Assembly: GCA_002428485.1 (NCBI GenBank)
Contig: DIWM01000047.1
Span: forward strand, 62,001-126,000
Length of the DNA stretch: 64,000 nucleotides
Direction of reading: 5' to 3'
DNA from: Deltaproteobacteria bacterium UBA6106
GTDB lineage: Bacteria; Desulfobacterota; Syntrophorhabdia; Syntrophorhabdales; Syntrophorhabdaceae
Shown here: positions 39,770-48,703 of the stretch, in pieces
Layout: every line of letters begins with the position of its first letter
How positions within the stretch are numbered: the stretch's first letter is position 1
The notes under the pieces: generated by a model
The model's input: the letters and a program-made list of their open reading frames with translations, nothing else
What the model was told of the DNA's origin: nothing
Databases searched by the model: none
Made by a program: the position numbers and the translations under genes

Positions 39770-41080
39770 TTATTCCAGGATCGTGTAGGCATTTTCGTGG
39801 TGCTGCGTGAGGTCAAGGCCCATGACCTCGTCTTTTTCCTTTACCCTGACCTTCATAACAACATCGATCAGCTTATAGATGATGAGGCTGACGACAAAGC
39901 TGTATGCGAGCGTTACGGCGACGGCGATCAACTGGACAACAAACTGCTTCGGGTTGCCGAAGAAAAGGCCATTGGCGCCTGCGGGGTTAACCGCCTTCGA
40001 GGCAAAAAGCCCTGTTGCCAGCGCCCCCCATATGCCGCCGATGCAGTGGACTCCGAAGACGTCAAGGGCATCGTCATAACCGAATCTTGGTTTTATGATC
40101 GTCACAGCCATGTAGCAGAAGATGCTTACAAAGATCCCGATAATGATGGCGGAGAGGGCGCTCACGAACCCCGCCGCCGGCGTAATGGCAACAAGCCCGG
40201 CAACAGCCCCTGTCGCGGTTCCGAGAACGGTCGGCTTCTCATGAAAGGCCCAGTCAAGCAATGCCCAGCTCAAGCCCGCCGCCGCCGCAGCGGTATTGGT
40301 GACGACAAAGGCATTGACGGCGATCTCGTTGGCGCCGAGTGAACTGCCGGCGTTGAACCCGAACCATCCGAACCAGAGGAGCGCCGTCCCGAGTATGGTG
40401 AAGGGGAGGTTGTGCGGCAGGATCGCCTTTTGCGTGCTTCCCCGCCTCTTCCCGATGAATACCGCCGTCATCAGTGCGGCGATGCCGGCATTGATATGCA
40501 CGACCGTACCCCCGGCGAAGTCGAGGGCGCCAAGGTCCTTAAGCCATCCGCCAACACCCCACACCCAGTGGCACACAGGGTCATAGACAAATGTCGACCA
40601 GAGGACCATGAAGACGAGGAACGCGGAGAATTTCATCCTCTCCGCAAAGGCGCCGATGATGAGGGCGGGCGTGATGATCGCGAACATCATCTGGAAGACC
40701 ATGAAGAGCTGGTGGGGAATGGTAGCGGCGTAATCCGCATAGGGCGCAAAGCCCACACCCCGGAGACCGGCCCACTCGAGGCTCCCCCAAAAACCCTTGC
40801 CCGGGGCAAAGGAGAGGCTGTAGCCGAAGAGGATCCACTGAACGCTGACGACGCAGAGGATGATAAAGCACTGCATGAGAATGCCGAGGACGTTCTTCCG
40901 CCCAACCATCCCGCCGTAGAAAAAGGCAAGGCCCGGCGTCATCAACATGACAAGCGCTGTGGATATGAGGAGCCACGCCGTATCCCCGGTGTCGTTTTTG
41001 GGTGGTTCTGCGGCAAAGGCCGTTCCTGCCACGGCAATAAAAAGAAACAACAGCAACAAACCCATCAATAACTTTTTCAC
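39770..41080 (-). CDS. amtB: Ammonium transporter Amt
   Basis: 436 aa. A signal peptide (LLLLFLFIAVAGTAFAAE) is followed by eleven membrane segments. Family motifs are AFFYGGMVGRKNVLG, GAFAERMKFSAF, DFAGGTVVHINAGIAAL and the C-terminal GVHCIGGIWGALATG with the twin pore histidines. It precedes glnB by 17 bases in the operon. Together they supply and regulate ammonium for the glutamine synthetase and the glutamate-synthase-like genes. Confidence 0.95.
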   Translation of the reverse strand: MKKLLMGLLLLFLFIAVAGTAFAAEPPKNDTGDTAWLLISTALVMLMTPGLAFFYGGMVGRKNVLGILMQCFIILCVVSVQWILFGYSLSFAPGKGFWGSLEWAGLRGVGFAPYADYAATIPHQLFMVFQMMFAIITPALIIGAFAERMKFSAFLVFMVLWSTFVYDPVCHWVWGVGGWLKDLGALDFAGGTVVHINAGIAALMTAVFIGKRRGSTQKAILPHNLPFTILGTALLWFGWFGFNAGSSLGANEIAVNAFVVTNTAAAAAGLSWALLDWAFHEKPTVLGTATGAVAGLVAITPAAGFVSALSAIIIGIFVSIFCYMAVTIIKPRFGYDDALDVFGVHCIGGIWGALATGLFASKAVNPAGANGLFFGNPKQFVVQLIAVAVTLAYSFVVSLIIYKLIDVVMKVRVKEKDEVMGLDLTQHHENAYTILE

Positions 41081-41290
41081 CCTATACCTCCTTTTATCCC
41101 GGATCTTCTACAAGGATGAGCATCAGCGCCGGGCTTTCCCCGCAAACACGCTCATTTAAGCTCCTGCGGCTCCATTCGCTCGCGTTCGGCTTCGGAACTT
41201 TTGCTTACGCAAAAGACCGAGCTTCCTTGCCTCACGACGGTTTGCTACAGGAAAGCCCGACACCGATGCCATCACGACACATCCGGGTTG

Positions 41291-41336
41291 AAAATAAAAC
41301 CGGCGTCTTCGTCCCTGCTGCGGTTGAAGACGCCGG
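41291..41336 (-). terminator. Rho-independent terminator-like hairpin (minus strand)
   Basis: On the minus strand CCGGCGTCTTC (41336-41326) pairs with GAAGACGCCGG (41310-41300) across a 15-base loop and is followed by TTTTATTTT (41299-41291). It lies upstream of amtB and downstream of the Yip1-like gene. The rest of the 516-base gap 41081-41596 holds copies of the GATGCCGGGCTTTCC / AAAGCCCGAC repeat (41125-41275) and GAGGTTAAGG / CCTTAACCT words near 41500-41550. Confidence 0.7.
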
Positions 41337-41350
41337 TGTCTGTGCCGATC

Positions 41351-41383
41351 AAAAAAAATGGCGTTCACGATTCCCGGAACGCC
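41351..41383 (-). terminator. Rho-independent terminator (minus strand)
   Basis: Minus strand: GGCGTTC, 10-base loop, GAACGCC, then ATTTTTTTT. It is a compact, G+C-rich hairpin with an eight-T run at 41358-41351. It would end the transcript of the Yip1-like gene (41597-42184) that points toward it. Confidence 0.8.
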
Positions 41384-41596
41384 GTTGTTTTAACACATCA
41401 GTGTGTTGATAATAATAAAAGTAAAAAGGATTGGTTTTTGGTAACTAAAGGATCAGCAGACAGCCATCAGCAGACAGCAGACAAAAAGGCAGGCCAAGGC
41501 TAAGGTTGAGGTTAAGCAAATCCGGTTCTCCTCAGCCTCAGCCTTAACCTGATTCTTCCTGCCATCAGCCATCAGCCATGAACTATGAGCTGGTTT

Positions 41597-42184
41597 TCAC
41601 GGCATCATCATTCCCCTGCTCGGTATAACGACGCGGGCGATCATGCCGGTGAGGTAAAAGACGATGACGCTCACGATGATGACAACAATGATATACCCCA
41701 CTATCTTCTCTTTCGGGGTCTCCATAAGGACGGGAAGGCCGAGGTAAAGAAGGTAGAGAGAGTACAACGAGGCGATCATAACGATCGGTGAAAGAGCGGG
41801 AAAAATAAAGAGGATGCTTGCGATCCAGATCGGGGTGTTCGCATAGACGGCGACCTTCATGGCGCTGACCATGTTCTTTTGAGAACCGAAGTTCGGCGCC
41901 AGCATGTCGATGATAAAGGCCACAGCATAGATGGCGATAAGGGACAGCACGTAGTGAAAGACAGCGTAGCCGGCACCGCTCGCAAAGGGTATCCTGTAGC
42001 TAAAGCCCATAAAGGACATGCCGACGATCGACCATCCGATAAAGGTCGCAACGGGCGGAATGATCGCGAGGATAGCCGCATATGACATGTACAAATCCCT
42101 GATCGTTGTTTCCTCTCCTTTAATCTGTTCCCATGTATCTTTTGGTTTAAGAATGATAGCCCTGACCCTTCCGACTAAATCCAT
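41597..42184 (-). CDS. Yip1-domain membrane protein
   Basis: 195 aa. It opens MDLVGRVRAIILKPKDTWEQI, a typical start of bacterial YIP1 proteins, followed by five hydrophobic segments (about 30-50, 68-92, 108-135, 140-155, 164-185). Function unknown; these are inner-membrane proteins without known enzymatic motifs. It is not obviously linked to its neighbours and ends in GMMMP. A terminator lies about 215 bases downstream. Confidence 0.8.
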   Translation of the reverse strand: MDLVGRVRAIILKPKDTWEQIKGEETTIRDLYMSYAAILAIIPPVATFIGWSIVGMSFMGFSYRIPFASGAGYAVFHYVLSLIAIYAVAFIIDMLAPNFGSQKNMVSAMKVAVYANTPIWIASILFIFPALSPIVMIASLYSLYLLYLGLPVLMETPKEKIVGYIIVVIIVSVIVFYLTGMIARVVIPSRGMMMP

Positions 42185-42213
42185 ACATACACCTCCTCAT
42201 AGAATAGACATCT

Positions 42214-42325
42214 CGAAATGACATCCCCTCTCCCCTCTCGGGACTTCACACCATCCCCTCTCCCCTCGGGACTTCACACCATCCCCTCTCCCCTGGCGGG
42301 AGAGGGTCAGGGAGAGGGGGAATAA
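42214..42325. repeat. REP-like repeats
   Basis: Three tandem copies of ATCCCCTCTCCCCT(C/G)GGACTTCACACC-like sequence end in a hairpin CCCCTCTCCCCTGGCGGGAGAGGGTCAGGGAGAGGG. The core is the one found at 26090 and 26797. It lies between the symporter and the Yip1-like gene. Confidence 0.85.
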
Positions 42326-43699
42326 TTATGCTGCCCGCCCCCTGCAATGTTTTCTTGTCAGTACACCGATGCCCATGATGATGAATATGTAGAGCGTGAC
42401 GGGCCATACAGGATGAAGCACCTTGTAGCTGCCGAAGGCAAAGGAAAATATCAGGATGACGATGGTCCCGAGCAGCGAAAGGAACGCATAGAGGCTGTGG
42501 ACCTGCTTCCATGCCCAGCCGATAAAGACGATGTAGACGATGGCGCTCAATAGCACCGCTATCCACGTGACCTCCCTCAGTATCTCTTTTACAAAAAAAC
42601 CCAGAAGAAGCGAGACTGCGCCTATCGAGAGCGTGGTAAGCCTTGAAACAAGAAGGAGCACCCTGTCGTTGCTGATATTCAGGGCGGGCGCTATGTACCC
42701 TTTTATCGCGAGGGTCGTGGCGCCCATCAGAAAGGGCGAGCCCGAGCTCATGAGCGGCGCCCACATGCTGAGCAGGAAGAAGACGGCAATGAAGGGCGGC
42801 ACGATGTTGAGCAGGGCGGGCAATGCCGAGATGGAGGGGATATCGGGAAAGACGTATTTTGCGACGATGCCGCAGAGCGCTGCCATGACGACCACCGGGA
42901 TGGATATGAAGTTCCCGATAAGGATGCCTTTCCTGCCCTCTTCGGGCGTCTTCGCCGCCGACGCGGTATTGATGACGGGCTGCGCGAGCACGCCGAGGGT
43001 AAAGTTGATATATGCCCAGCTCAGCGCCTGGACTACGCCGAGATCGCCGAAGGGATTGAAATAGTGTGCCTGGCGTGCCATCTGCGACAGGGCGCCTGTG
43101 TTGAAGACGACGTAGAGGCCCCCCAGAAATATGCCGAATATTATGGCGCCGATATGTATGAGGTTCGTGTAAGCGGTGGCGACGAAGCCCCCCATGACGT
43201 TGTACAGGGTGAATACTATTGCGGTAAGTATCATCCCCTCCCGGAATGAAAGCTGTCCCTGAAGGATCACCGTGAGTATCGCCCCGCCTCCCACGATCTG
43301 CATTGTCACGATCCATATTGAGAAGATGAGCTGCAATATCCCTGCGAGCTTTGCTGTCTTCTTATCGTAGAGTCCCCCGACTACATCGAGGATGGAGTAT
43401 GTCTTCTTTTCCTTGAGGATCCTGTTGAGGAGGACGCTTGTGGCGCACATGGCGATCCAGATGCCTGCCTGGAACCACAAGGCGCTCACGCCGTGGATGT
43501 ACGAACCCTGTGCCATTCCAACGATCGATACGCCGCCGATCCATGTCCCTGCTATGAGCACCGAAAGAAAGGGCACGGAGAGGCTGCGGGAGGCGACGAG
43601 GTAGGCCTCTGTTGAACGTGACTTCCGCGTCACATAGATGCCCGTCAGCCAGAGTATGCATATGTAGCCAAAGATCGAGAAGAGATAAAGACCTTTCAC
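42326..43699 (-). CDS. Sodium:solute symporter family protein
   Basis: 457 aa with about thirteen membrane segments. The segments FSIFGYICILWLTGIYV, ISIVGMAQGSYIHGVSALWFQ-type loop, ILTVILQGQLSFREGMIL and YNVMGGFVATAYTNLIH fit the SSS (SLC5-like) family, which imports solutes with Na+. The substrate is not readable. Its stop is 3 bases from the next minus-strand gene end-to-start, so it is likely cotranscribed with the enoyl-CoA hydratase upstream. Import of an aromatic acid would fit the neighbouring benzoyl-CoA genes; that is inference. Confidence 0.88.
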   Translation of the reverse strand: MKGLYLFSIFGYICILWLTGIYVTRKSRSTEAYLVASRSLSVPFLSVLIAGTWIGGVSIVGMAQGSYIHGVSALWFQAGIWIAMCATSVLLNRILKEKKTYSILDVVGGLYDKKTAKLAGILQLIFSIWIVTMQIVGGGAILTVILQGQLSFREGMILTAIVFTLYNVMGGFVATAYTNLIHIGAIIFGIFLGGLYVVFNTGALSQMARQAHYFNPFGDLGVVQALSWAYINFTLGVLAQPVINTASAAKTPEEGRKGILIGNFISIPVVVMAALCGIVAKYVFPDIPSISALPALLNIVPPFIAVFFLLSMWAPLMSSGSPFLMGATTLAIKGYIAPALNISNDRVLLLVSRLTTLSIGAVSLLLGFFVKEILREVTWIAVLLSAIVYIVFIGWAWKQVHSLYAFLSLLGTIVILIFSFAFGSYKVLHPVWPVTLYIFIIMGIGVLTRKHCRGRAA

Positions 43700-43702
43700 G
43701 CG

Positions 43703-44458
43703 CTACCTCTTTTTGAAGAAATCCCCCAGCCTCTGTTTGAAGAGCTTTGTCCCGCCAAGTTGCGAGACATAGTACCTTTCCTTGTCAAGATGTATGTCGA
43801 GCCCGTGAAAGAGCGAATGGTTCACGAGGTTTTTAAAGCTGCCTATCGTCTCCATCGGAAGGGCCTTCAGACCCCTGATCATCTCCGCGAGCTTTGCCTC
43901 CAGCTCTTCCTCTTCGCAGACGACATTCACAAGCCCGAGCGCATGCGCCTCTGCCATGGTGATGTTTCTCGAAAAAAGATAGAACTCGTTGAACCTTTTT
44001 GCCCCTACGAGCCTCGGGAGGAATATGCTGCCGCCTCCGTCAGGCGTAAGGCCGATCCGCCTGTAGCCCATATTCATTATCGTATTTCTGGTCGCGATAG
44101 AAAGGTCGCATGCCAGGGCAAGGCCTATGCCCGCCCCCACGGCAACCCCCTCCATGACCGCAATGACGATGGCGTTGATATTCCTGATGAGCCTGATGCC
44201 CTCGTGAAGCACGCCGGCCTCTGCGTCGATCAAGGCTTCGGCATCCTCGGCTTCGTTGAAGGCGACGATGTCCCCGCCGGAGCAGAACGCCTTCCCGGAC
44301 CCGCGTATAACAACGAAAGGCGCCTTCTGGTCCTCGGCATTCCTCAGCGCCGTGTAGAGGCCATGGAGCAGGTCATAGTCCATGGCATTTTTCTTGTCCG
44401 GCCTGTTGAGGGTGATCGTAAAGACATCATCCTTATATTCTTCCAATACAACGTTCAT
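43703..44458 (-). CDS. Enoyl-CoA hydratase/isomerase family protein
   Basis: 251 aa crotonase. The oxyanion-hole motifs are GKAFCSGGDIVAF and GVAVGAGIGLALACDL. The catalytic position that is often Glu reads LTPDGGGSIFLPRLVG, the Asp form seen in PaaG-like isomerases. It lies in the same strand unit as the symporter and divergent from the benzoyl-CoA operon, with a 267-base shared regulatory interval. It could act on a ring-cleavage or beta-oxidation intermediate. Confidence 0.88.
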   Translation of the reverse strand: MNVVLEEYKDDVFTITLNRPDKKNAMDYDLLHGLYTALRNAEDQKAPFVVIRGSGKAFCSGGDIVAFNEAEDAEALIDAEAGVLHEGIRLIRNINAIVIAVMEGVAVGAGIGLALACDLSIATRNTIMNMGYRRIGLTPDGGGSIFLPRLVGAKRFNEFYLFSRNITMAEAHALGLVNVVCEEEELEAKLAEMIRGLKALPMETIGSFKNLVNHSLFHGLDIHLDKERYYVSQLGGTKLFKQRLGDFFKKR

Positions 44459-44647
44459 TATGTAACCTCCTTCAACTATTAGCGATCAGCCATCAGCTCA
44501 TGGCAAACCCGATACTCGATGATCGATTATCGATTATCGACACTGCCTGCTGATAGCTTCTTTAGCTCTTCCAATGATGGAATATCCGGGGAAAATTTGC
44601 AATACAAAACTTAGTGGAAAATTGCCTGAATAACTATGCTTTTTGTC

Positions 44648-44675
44648 TTGACATAGATTCTTTTTGACATATAAT
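44648..44675 (+). promoter_or_regulatory. Consensus sigma70-like promoter of the benzoyl-CoA operon
   Basis: TTGACA (44648-44653), a 16-base spacer and TATAAT (44670-44675) match the -35/-10 consensus exactly, about 50 bases before the first gene at 44726. A second TTGACA is embedded at 44664-44669. Upstream 44480-44640 contains repeat words (GATAGCTTC, ATCGATTATCGATTATCGA dyad at 44515-44535). Confidence 0.8.
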
Positions 44676-44725
44676 ATAAGTCTTATTAAAATTTTCACAA
44701 ATTTAAAAAAAAGAGAGGGGCCGTC

Positions 44726-45478
44726 ATGAAATTAGAGGGCAAAAATGCTGTAGTTACAGGCGGTGGCAGAGGTGTGGGGAGATCGATCAGCCTGGCCTTT
44801 GCGCAGGAAGGCGCAAATGTTGTCGTCAATTACGCAGGAAATGAAAAGGCTGCTAACGAAGTAGTTGAAATGATAAAGAAAATGGGAAGAAAGGCCGTGG
44901 CAGTGAAAGGCGACGTGGGGCAGGAAGCCGACGCCCAGAAGATCGTCGAGACCTGCGTTCAGAACTTCGGCTCGATCCACATTATTGCGAACAACGCCGG
45001 CATTTCAAAGCCCGCGATGATGCATAAAATGTCAGTGGAGACCTGGGACGAGGTTGTCAATGTCCAGATGAGAGGCCCCTGGCTGACCGTCAAGGCGGCG
45101 TCTAAATACTTTATGGAGCAGAACTACGGGAGGATCATCAATGTGACCTCTGTGGCCGGTGTTGTGGGTACCATCGGACAGATCAATTACAGCGCTGCAA
45201 AGGGCGGCGTCATATCTATGACAAAATCAATGGCAAGGGAGCTCGCGAAGTTCAACGTCACGGCGAATGTTATATCCCTCGGCATTGTTACGACAGACAT
45301 GACAGAGAAGATATCCACAGACGAGAAGCTAAAAGAGATCTACGTAAAGAGGATACTCCTCGGCAGATATGCTGAGCCGGAGGATGTGGCACCGGCCTTT
45401 GTATTTTTTGCATCAGACGACGCACGCTATATAACAGGGCAGCTTCTGTGCGTGGACGGCGGTTACGGTATGACGTAA
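44726..45478 (+). CDS. Short-chain dehydrogenase/reductase
   Basis: 250 aa classical SDR. Cofactor motif TGGGRGVGRSISLA near residue 12, NNAGIS near 90, catalytic Ser in NVTSVAGVVGT, YSAAKGG for Tyr/Lys and the C-terminal YITGQLLCVDGGYGM. It resembles 3-oxoacyl-ACP reductases. First gene of the benzoyl-CoA lower-pathway operon; likely a hydroxyacyl-CoA dehydrogenase there (inference). RBS AGAGAGGGGCC is good. Confidence 0.88.
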   Translation: MKLEGKNAVVTGGGRGVGRSISLAFAQEGANVVVNYAGNEKAANEVVEMIKKMGRKAVAVKGDVGQEADAQKIVETCVQNFGSIHIIANNAGISKPAMMHKMSVETWDEVVNVQMRGPWLTVKAASKYFMEQNYGRIINVTSVAGVVGTIGQINYSAAKGGVISMTKSMARELAKFNVTANVISLGIVTTDMTEKISTDEKLKEIYVKRILLGRYAEPEDVAPAFVFFASDDARYITGQLLCVDGGYGMT

Positions 45479-45530
45479 AAGACAGAGGCGCTATCATCTT
45501 TTCATTTCAAATATATAAGGAGGTGTTGTA

Positions 45531-46640
45531 ATGGCTGATGTACCGAAGGTAATAAAACAGTGGCAGATGGTTCAACCGACAGTTTTTAACAGAGAAACAA
45601 AAGAGACTACACCCGGTAAGCTTGCCATGGCAGAGATCCCTGTTCCCGAACTGAAAGAGGACGAGGTTCTCGTAGAGGTCGCAGGGTGTGGTGTATGCCA
45701 TACCGACCTTGGATATTTCTATGACGGCGTTCCGACGGTCAGCAAACCGCCATTGGCCCTTGGCCACGAGATAAGCGGAGTGGTGGTGGCCGGCGACCCC
45801 GCATGGATCGGCAAAGAGGTCATCATCCCCGCGGTTATGCCCTGCCGGAAATGCATCCTCTGTAAGACCGGAAGGGGCAACAGGTGCCTAGCGCAGAAGA
45901 TGCCCGGCAACTCGATCGGCGTCTACGGCGGTTTTTCAAGCCATATCCCTGTTCCTACCGTTGACCTTTGCCTGGTAACTGACAGAAAAGGGTATGCGCT
46001 CGAGCAGCTGTCAGTTATCGCGGATGCGGCAACCACCCCGTACCAGGCAGCGAAAAGGGCTGATCTCCAGCCCGGCGACAACGTGATCGTTATCGGCGCG
46101 ACCGGCGGAGTCGGCGTCTATATGGCGCAGACCGTGAAGGCCCTTGGCGCAAAAACCGTTATTGGTATTGCAAGGAATCCCAAGAAGCTCGAAAGGGCGC
46201 TCGGCTATGGCTGCGATGCCGTGATCAGCACCCTTGACAAGACGAACAAGGACGTCGTCGGCGAGTGGAGGAGCTTTGTAAAATCCAAAGGCCTTGCCAA
46301 TACAGGCTGGAAGATCTTTGAGGTAACCGGGACAAAGGCCGGACAGGAACTGGCGCTTGACCTGCTTTCGTTTGTCGGGAAGCTGATCCTTGTCGGATTT
46401 GGGATGTCAAAGAGCGAGTACATGTTCTCCAAACTGATGGCCTTTGATGCCGAGGTGATAGGAACATGGGGTTGCCTGCCGGAATATTACCCCATCGTCC
46501 TCGATATGGTATTGAGCAAAAAGATCGTGATCGATCCCTTTGTCGAAGTAAGGCCTATGAGCACCATAGCGGCGACATTCGACGAGATACACAAGGCAGG
46601 TTCGCCTGAAAAGAGGGTTGTCCTGAAACCCGATTTTTAA
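45531..46640 (+). CDS. had: 6-hydroxycyclohex-1-ene-1-carbonyl-CoA dehydrogenase
   Basis: 369 aa zinc-containing alcohol dehydrogenase (BamQ/Had type). It oxidises 6-hydroxycyclohex-1-ene-1-carbonyl-CoA with NAD+ after dearomatised ring hydration. Motifs: GCGVCHTDLGYFYDG, GHEISG, four zinc cysteines in MPCRKCILCKTGRGNRC, and the Rossmann GATGGVGVYMAQTV. AGGAGG precedes the ATG. Immediately followed by the ring hydrolase gene in the order found in benzoate degraders. Confidence 0.92.
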   Translation: MADVPKVIKQWQMVQPTVFNRETKETTPGKLAMAEIPVPELKEDEVLVEVAGCGVCHTDLGYFYDGVPTVSKPPLALGHEISGVVVAGDPAWIGKEVIIPAVMPCRKCILCKTGRGNRCLAQKMPGNSIGVYGGFSSHIPVPTVDLCLVTDRKGYALEQLSVIADAATTPYQAAKRADLQPGDNVIVIGATGGVGVYMAQTVKALGAKTVIGIARNPKKLERALGYGCDAVISTLDKTNKDVVGEWRSFVKSKGLANTGWKIFEVTGTKAGQELALDLLSFVGKLILVGFGMSKSEYMFSKLMAFDAEVIGTWGCLPEYYPIVLDMVLSKKIVIDPFVEVRPMSTIAATFDEIHKAGSPEKRVVLKPDF

Positions 46641-46666
46641 ATAAAATACATTAGAGGAGGAAGCAT

Positions 46667-47815
46667 ATGGGATTAGAGTGGGTACCAAGAGAACACGAAA
46701 TGAAAGACCACAGCAGACATGGGTCGGATCACTGGGGAACGGAAGCCCCCTGTGTAGTGTATGAAAAGAAACCCCTGAAGGACCCTAAGGGCAATGTAAT
46801 ACCGGGTCTCTATTCTGCATGGGTCCGGCTCAACAACCCGGCTCAGTATAACTCCTATACCACCGATATGGTAAAAGGCGTTATCGCGGGTTTTGAGAAC
46901 TCTTCAACAGACCGCGAAGTAGTCGCAACGATTTTCACCGGAACAGGCCCGAATGCCTTCTGTACGGGCGGCAACACAAAAGAGTATTCAGAGTACTACA
47001 GCAAGAGGCCGGAAGAGTACGGCTGGTATATGGAACTTTTCAACAACATGGTAGACTCCATTCTTATGTGCAAGAAGCCGGTTATCTGCCGCGTCAACGG
47101 CATGAGGGTGGCGGGCGGCCAGGAGATCGGCCTTGCCTGCGACATCGCCATTGCATCCGACCTTGCGATTTTCGGACAGGCGGGTCCAAGACACGGTTCC
47201 GCACCGGTCGGCGGCGCCTCCGACTTCCTTCCATGGTATCTGACCGCTGAAGACGCAATGTGGAACTGCGTAAGCTGCGAGATGTGGTCAGCATACAAGA
47301 TGAAGGCCAAAAACCTTATCTCAAAGGCAATCCCTGTCCTGAAAGACGACAAGGGCAACTGGGTAAGGAACCCGCAGGTTATTACCGATAGCTATGTAAA
47401 AGACGGCGAGATCGTCTACGGTGAGCCCAAGACAGGCCAGGAGGCAAAGGATGCCAGGGCATGGGTGAACGAGCAGTTGAAAAACAACAAATACGATTTC
47501 TCACTCCTCGACGCAGAGGTTGAGAGGATTATCTGGGTATTTGCGAACCTCTTCCCCGGATGCCTGATGAAATCTATCGACGGCATCAGGCAGAAGAAAA
47601 AATTCTTCTGGGATCAGGTCAAGAACGACCACAGGTACTGGCTGGCAGTAAATATGATGGGCGAGGCATTTGCAGGATTTGGCGCGTTCAATACCAAGAA
47701 GATCACCGGTATGGACACCATCGACTTCATCAAGAACCGCCAGCTCATTGCACAGGGTGCGCTGAACGACGAGGCATATTTCGAACAGATCTTCGGCAAA
47801 CCGCAGGCGAAGTAA
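46667..47815 (+). CDS. bamA: 6-oxocyclohex-1-ene-1-carbonyl-CoA hydrolase (BamA/Oah)
   Basis: 382 aa member of the crotonase family; it hydrolyses the ring of 6-oxocyclohexenecarbonyl-CoA to 3-hydroxypimelyl-CoA. This is the gene used as a marker for anaerobic aromatic degradation. It has the longer N-terminal part MGLEWVPREHEMKDHSRHGS and conserved blocks APCVVYEKKP, GPNAFCTGGNTKEYSEYY, VNGMRVAGGQEIGLACD, GQAGPRHGSAPVGGASDFLP and EDAMWNCVSCEMWSA. Full length, RBS GAGGAGGAAG. A terminator-like hairpin follows in the gap to bamR. Confidence 0.97.
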   Translation: MGLEWVPREHEMKDHSRHGSDHWGTEAPCVVYEKKPLKDPKGNVIPGLYSAWVRLNNPAQYNSYTTDMVKGVIAGFENSSTDREVVATIFTGTGPNAFCTGGNTKEYSEYYSKRPEEYGWYMELFNNMVDSILMCKKPVICRVNGMRVAGGQEIGLACDIAIASDLAIFGQAGPRHGSAPVGGASDFLPWYLTAEDAMWNCVSCEMWSAYKMKAKNLISKAIPVLKDDKGNWVRNPQVITDSYVKDGEIVYGEPKTGQEAKDARAWVNEQLKNNKYDFSLLDAEVERIIWVFANLFPGCLMKSIDGIRQKKKFFWDQVKNDHRYWLAVNMMGEAFAGFGAFNTKKITGMDTIDFIKNRQLIAQGALNDEAYFEQIFGKPQAK

Positions 47816-47832
47816 CGAAACAAGAATCCATA

Positions 47833-47862
47833 GGGGGGGGGTGTTACGCCCCCCTTTTTTTT
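47833..47862 (+). terminator. Rho-independent terminator between bamA and bamR
   Basis: GGGGGGGG, loop gtgttac, GCCCCCC and T8 (47855-47862). It is a strong hairpin within the operon. It should reduce expression of the genes downstream, possibly giving more Had and hydrolase than hydratase. Confidence 0.8.
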
Positions 47863-47924
47863 ATTGCAGGGCGCTTAGCGCTGTGCGCATAGCATATTTG
47901 TTGTAAAAAGAAAGGAGAATTACC

Positions 47925-48695
47925 ATGGCATTCCAGCATATTCTGTATGAAAAGAAGGACAAGGCGGCAACGATTACGCTGAATGTCCCGCCGTCAAACT
48001 GGCTTACCATCGTCATGATGAAGGAGATCAATCAGGTGCTGATGGAGATCAAAAAAGACCCATCAATACAGCTCCTCATCTTTGACCATGCGGGCGAGAA
48101 GGCATTTTGCGACGGTGTTGATGTTGCCGACCATACGCCTGACAAGGTGGATGAGATGATCGAGGTGTTCCACGGGATGTTCCGCCACCTGGCAGGGATG
48201 GATGTGACCACCGCAGCATTGGTGAACGGCCGTTCCCTCGGGGGCGGATGTGAGCTTATGTCGTTCTGCGATATCGTGATCGCGTCAGAGAAGGCGCGGA
48301 TCGGTCAGCCCGAGATCGCTGTTGGCGTTTACCCTCCTGTTGCTGCGGCATGGTTCCCGAAGATCATCGGCCTCCAGAAGACCTACGAGCTTCTCCTGAC
48401 AGGCAAGATAATCAGCGCGAAAGAGGCGCAGGCCATTGGACTGGCAACCGCTGTATTGCCGGCGGAGAATTTTAAGGCAGAAGCCGACAAGTATCTCGCG
48501 GATTATCTGAACAAGAGCAGGCCGGTGGCGATGTGGACGAAAAGGGCGATCAAGGCAGGCCTCAGCTTGGATTTCCTCCAGGCCCTCAAGGCATCGGAGA
48601 TCATTTATCTGCAAGGCTGTATGGCCACGGACGACGCCAGGGAAGGGATCGCAGCTTTTATGGAAAAGAGAAAGCCGGTCTGGAAAGATAAGTAA
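47925..48695 (+). CDS. dch: Cyclohexa-1,5-diene-1-carbonyl-CoA hydratase
   Basis: 256 aa crotonase (BamR/Dch type), adding water to cyclohexadienecarbonyl-CoA, the product of benzoyl-CoA reductase. Motifs: AFCDGVDVADHTPDKV, NGRSLGGGCELMSFCDIV, GQPEIAVGVYPPVAAAWFP. AAAGGAG precedes the ATG. It completes the trio of lower-pathway enzymes dch-had-bamA present here; the reductase itself is not in the window. Confidence 0.93.
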   Translation: MAFQHILYEKKDKAATITLNVPPSNWLTIVMMKEINQVLMEIKKDPSIQLLIFDHAGEKAFCDGVDVADHTPDKVDEMIEVFHGMFRHLAGMDVTTAALVNGRSLGGGCELMSFCDIVIASEKARIGQPEIAVGVYPPVAAAWFPKIIGLQKTYELLLTGKIISAKEAQAIGLATAVLPAENFKAEADKYLADYLNKSRPVAMWTKRAIKAGLSLDFLQALKASEIIYLQGCMATDDAREGIAAFMEKRKPVWKDK

Positions 48696-48703
48696 CCGGG
48701 ACC

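Noticed and set aside
42246..43316. 356-codon frame antisense-shifted in the symporter gene
   Set aside because: Arginine- and histidine-rich out-of-frame translation of a membrane protein gene.
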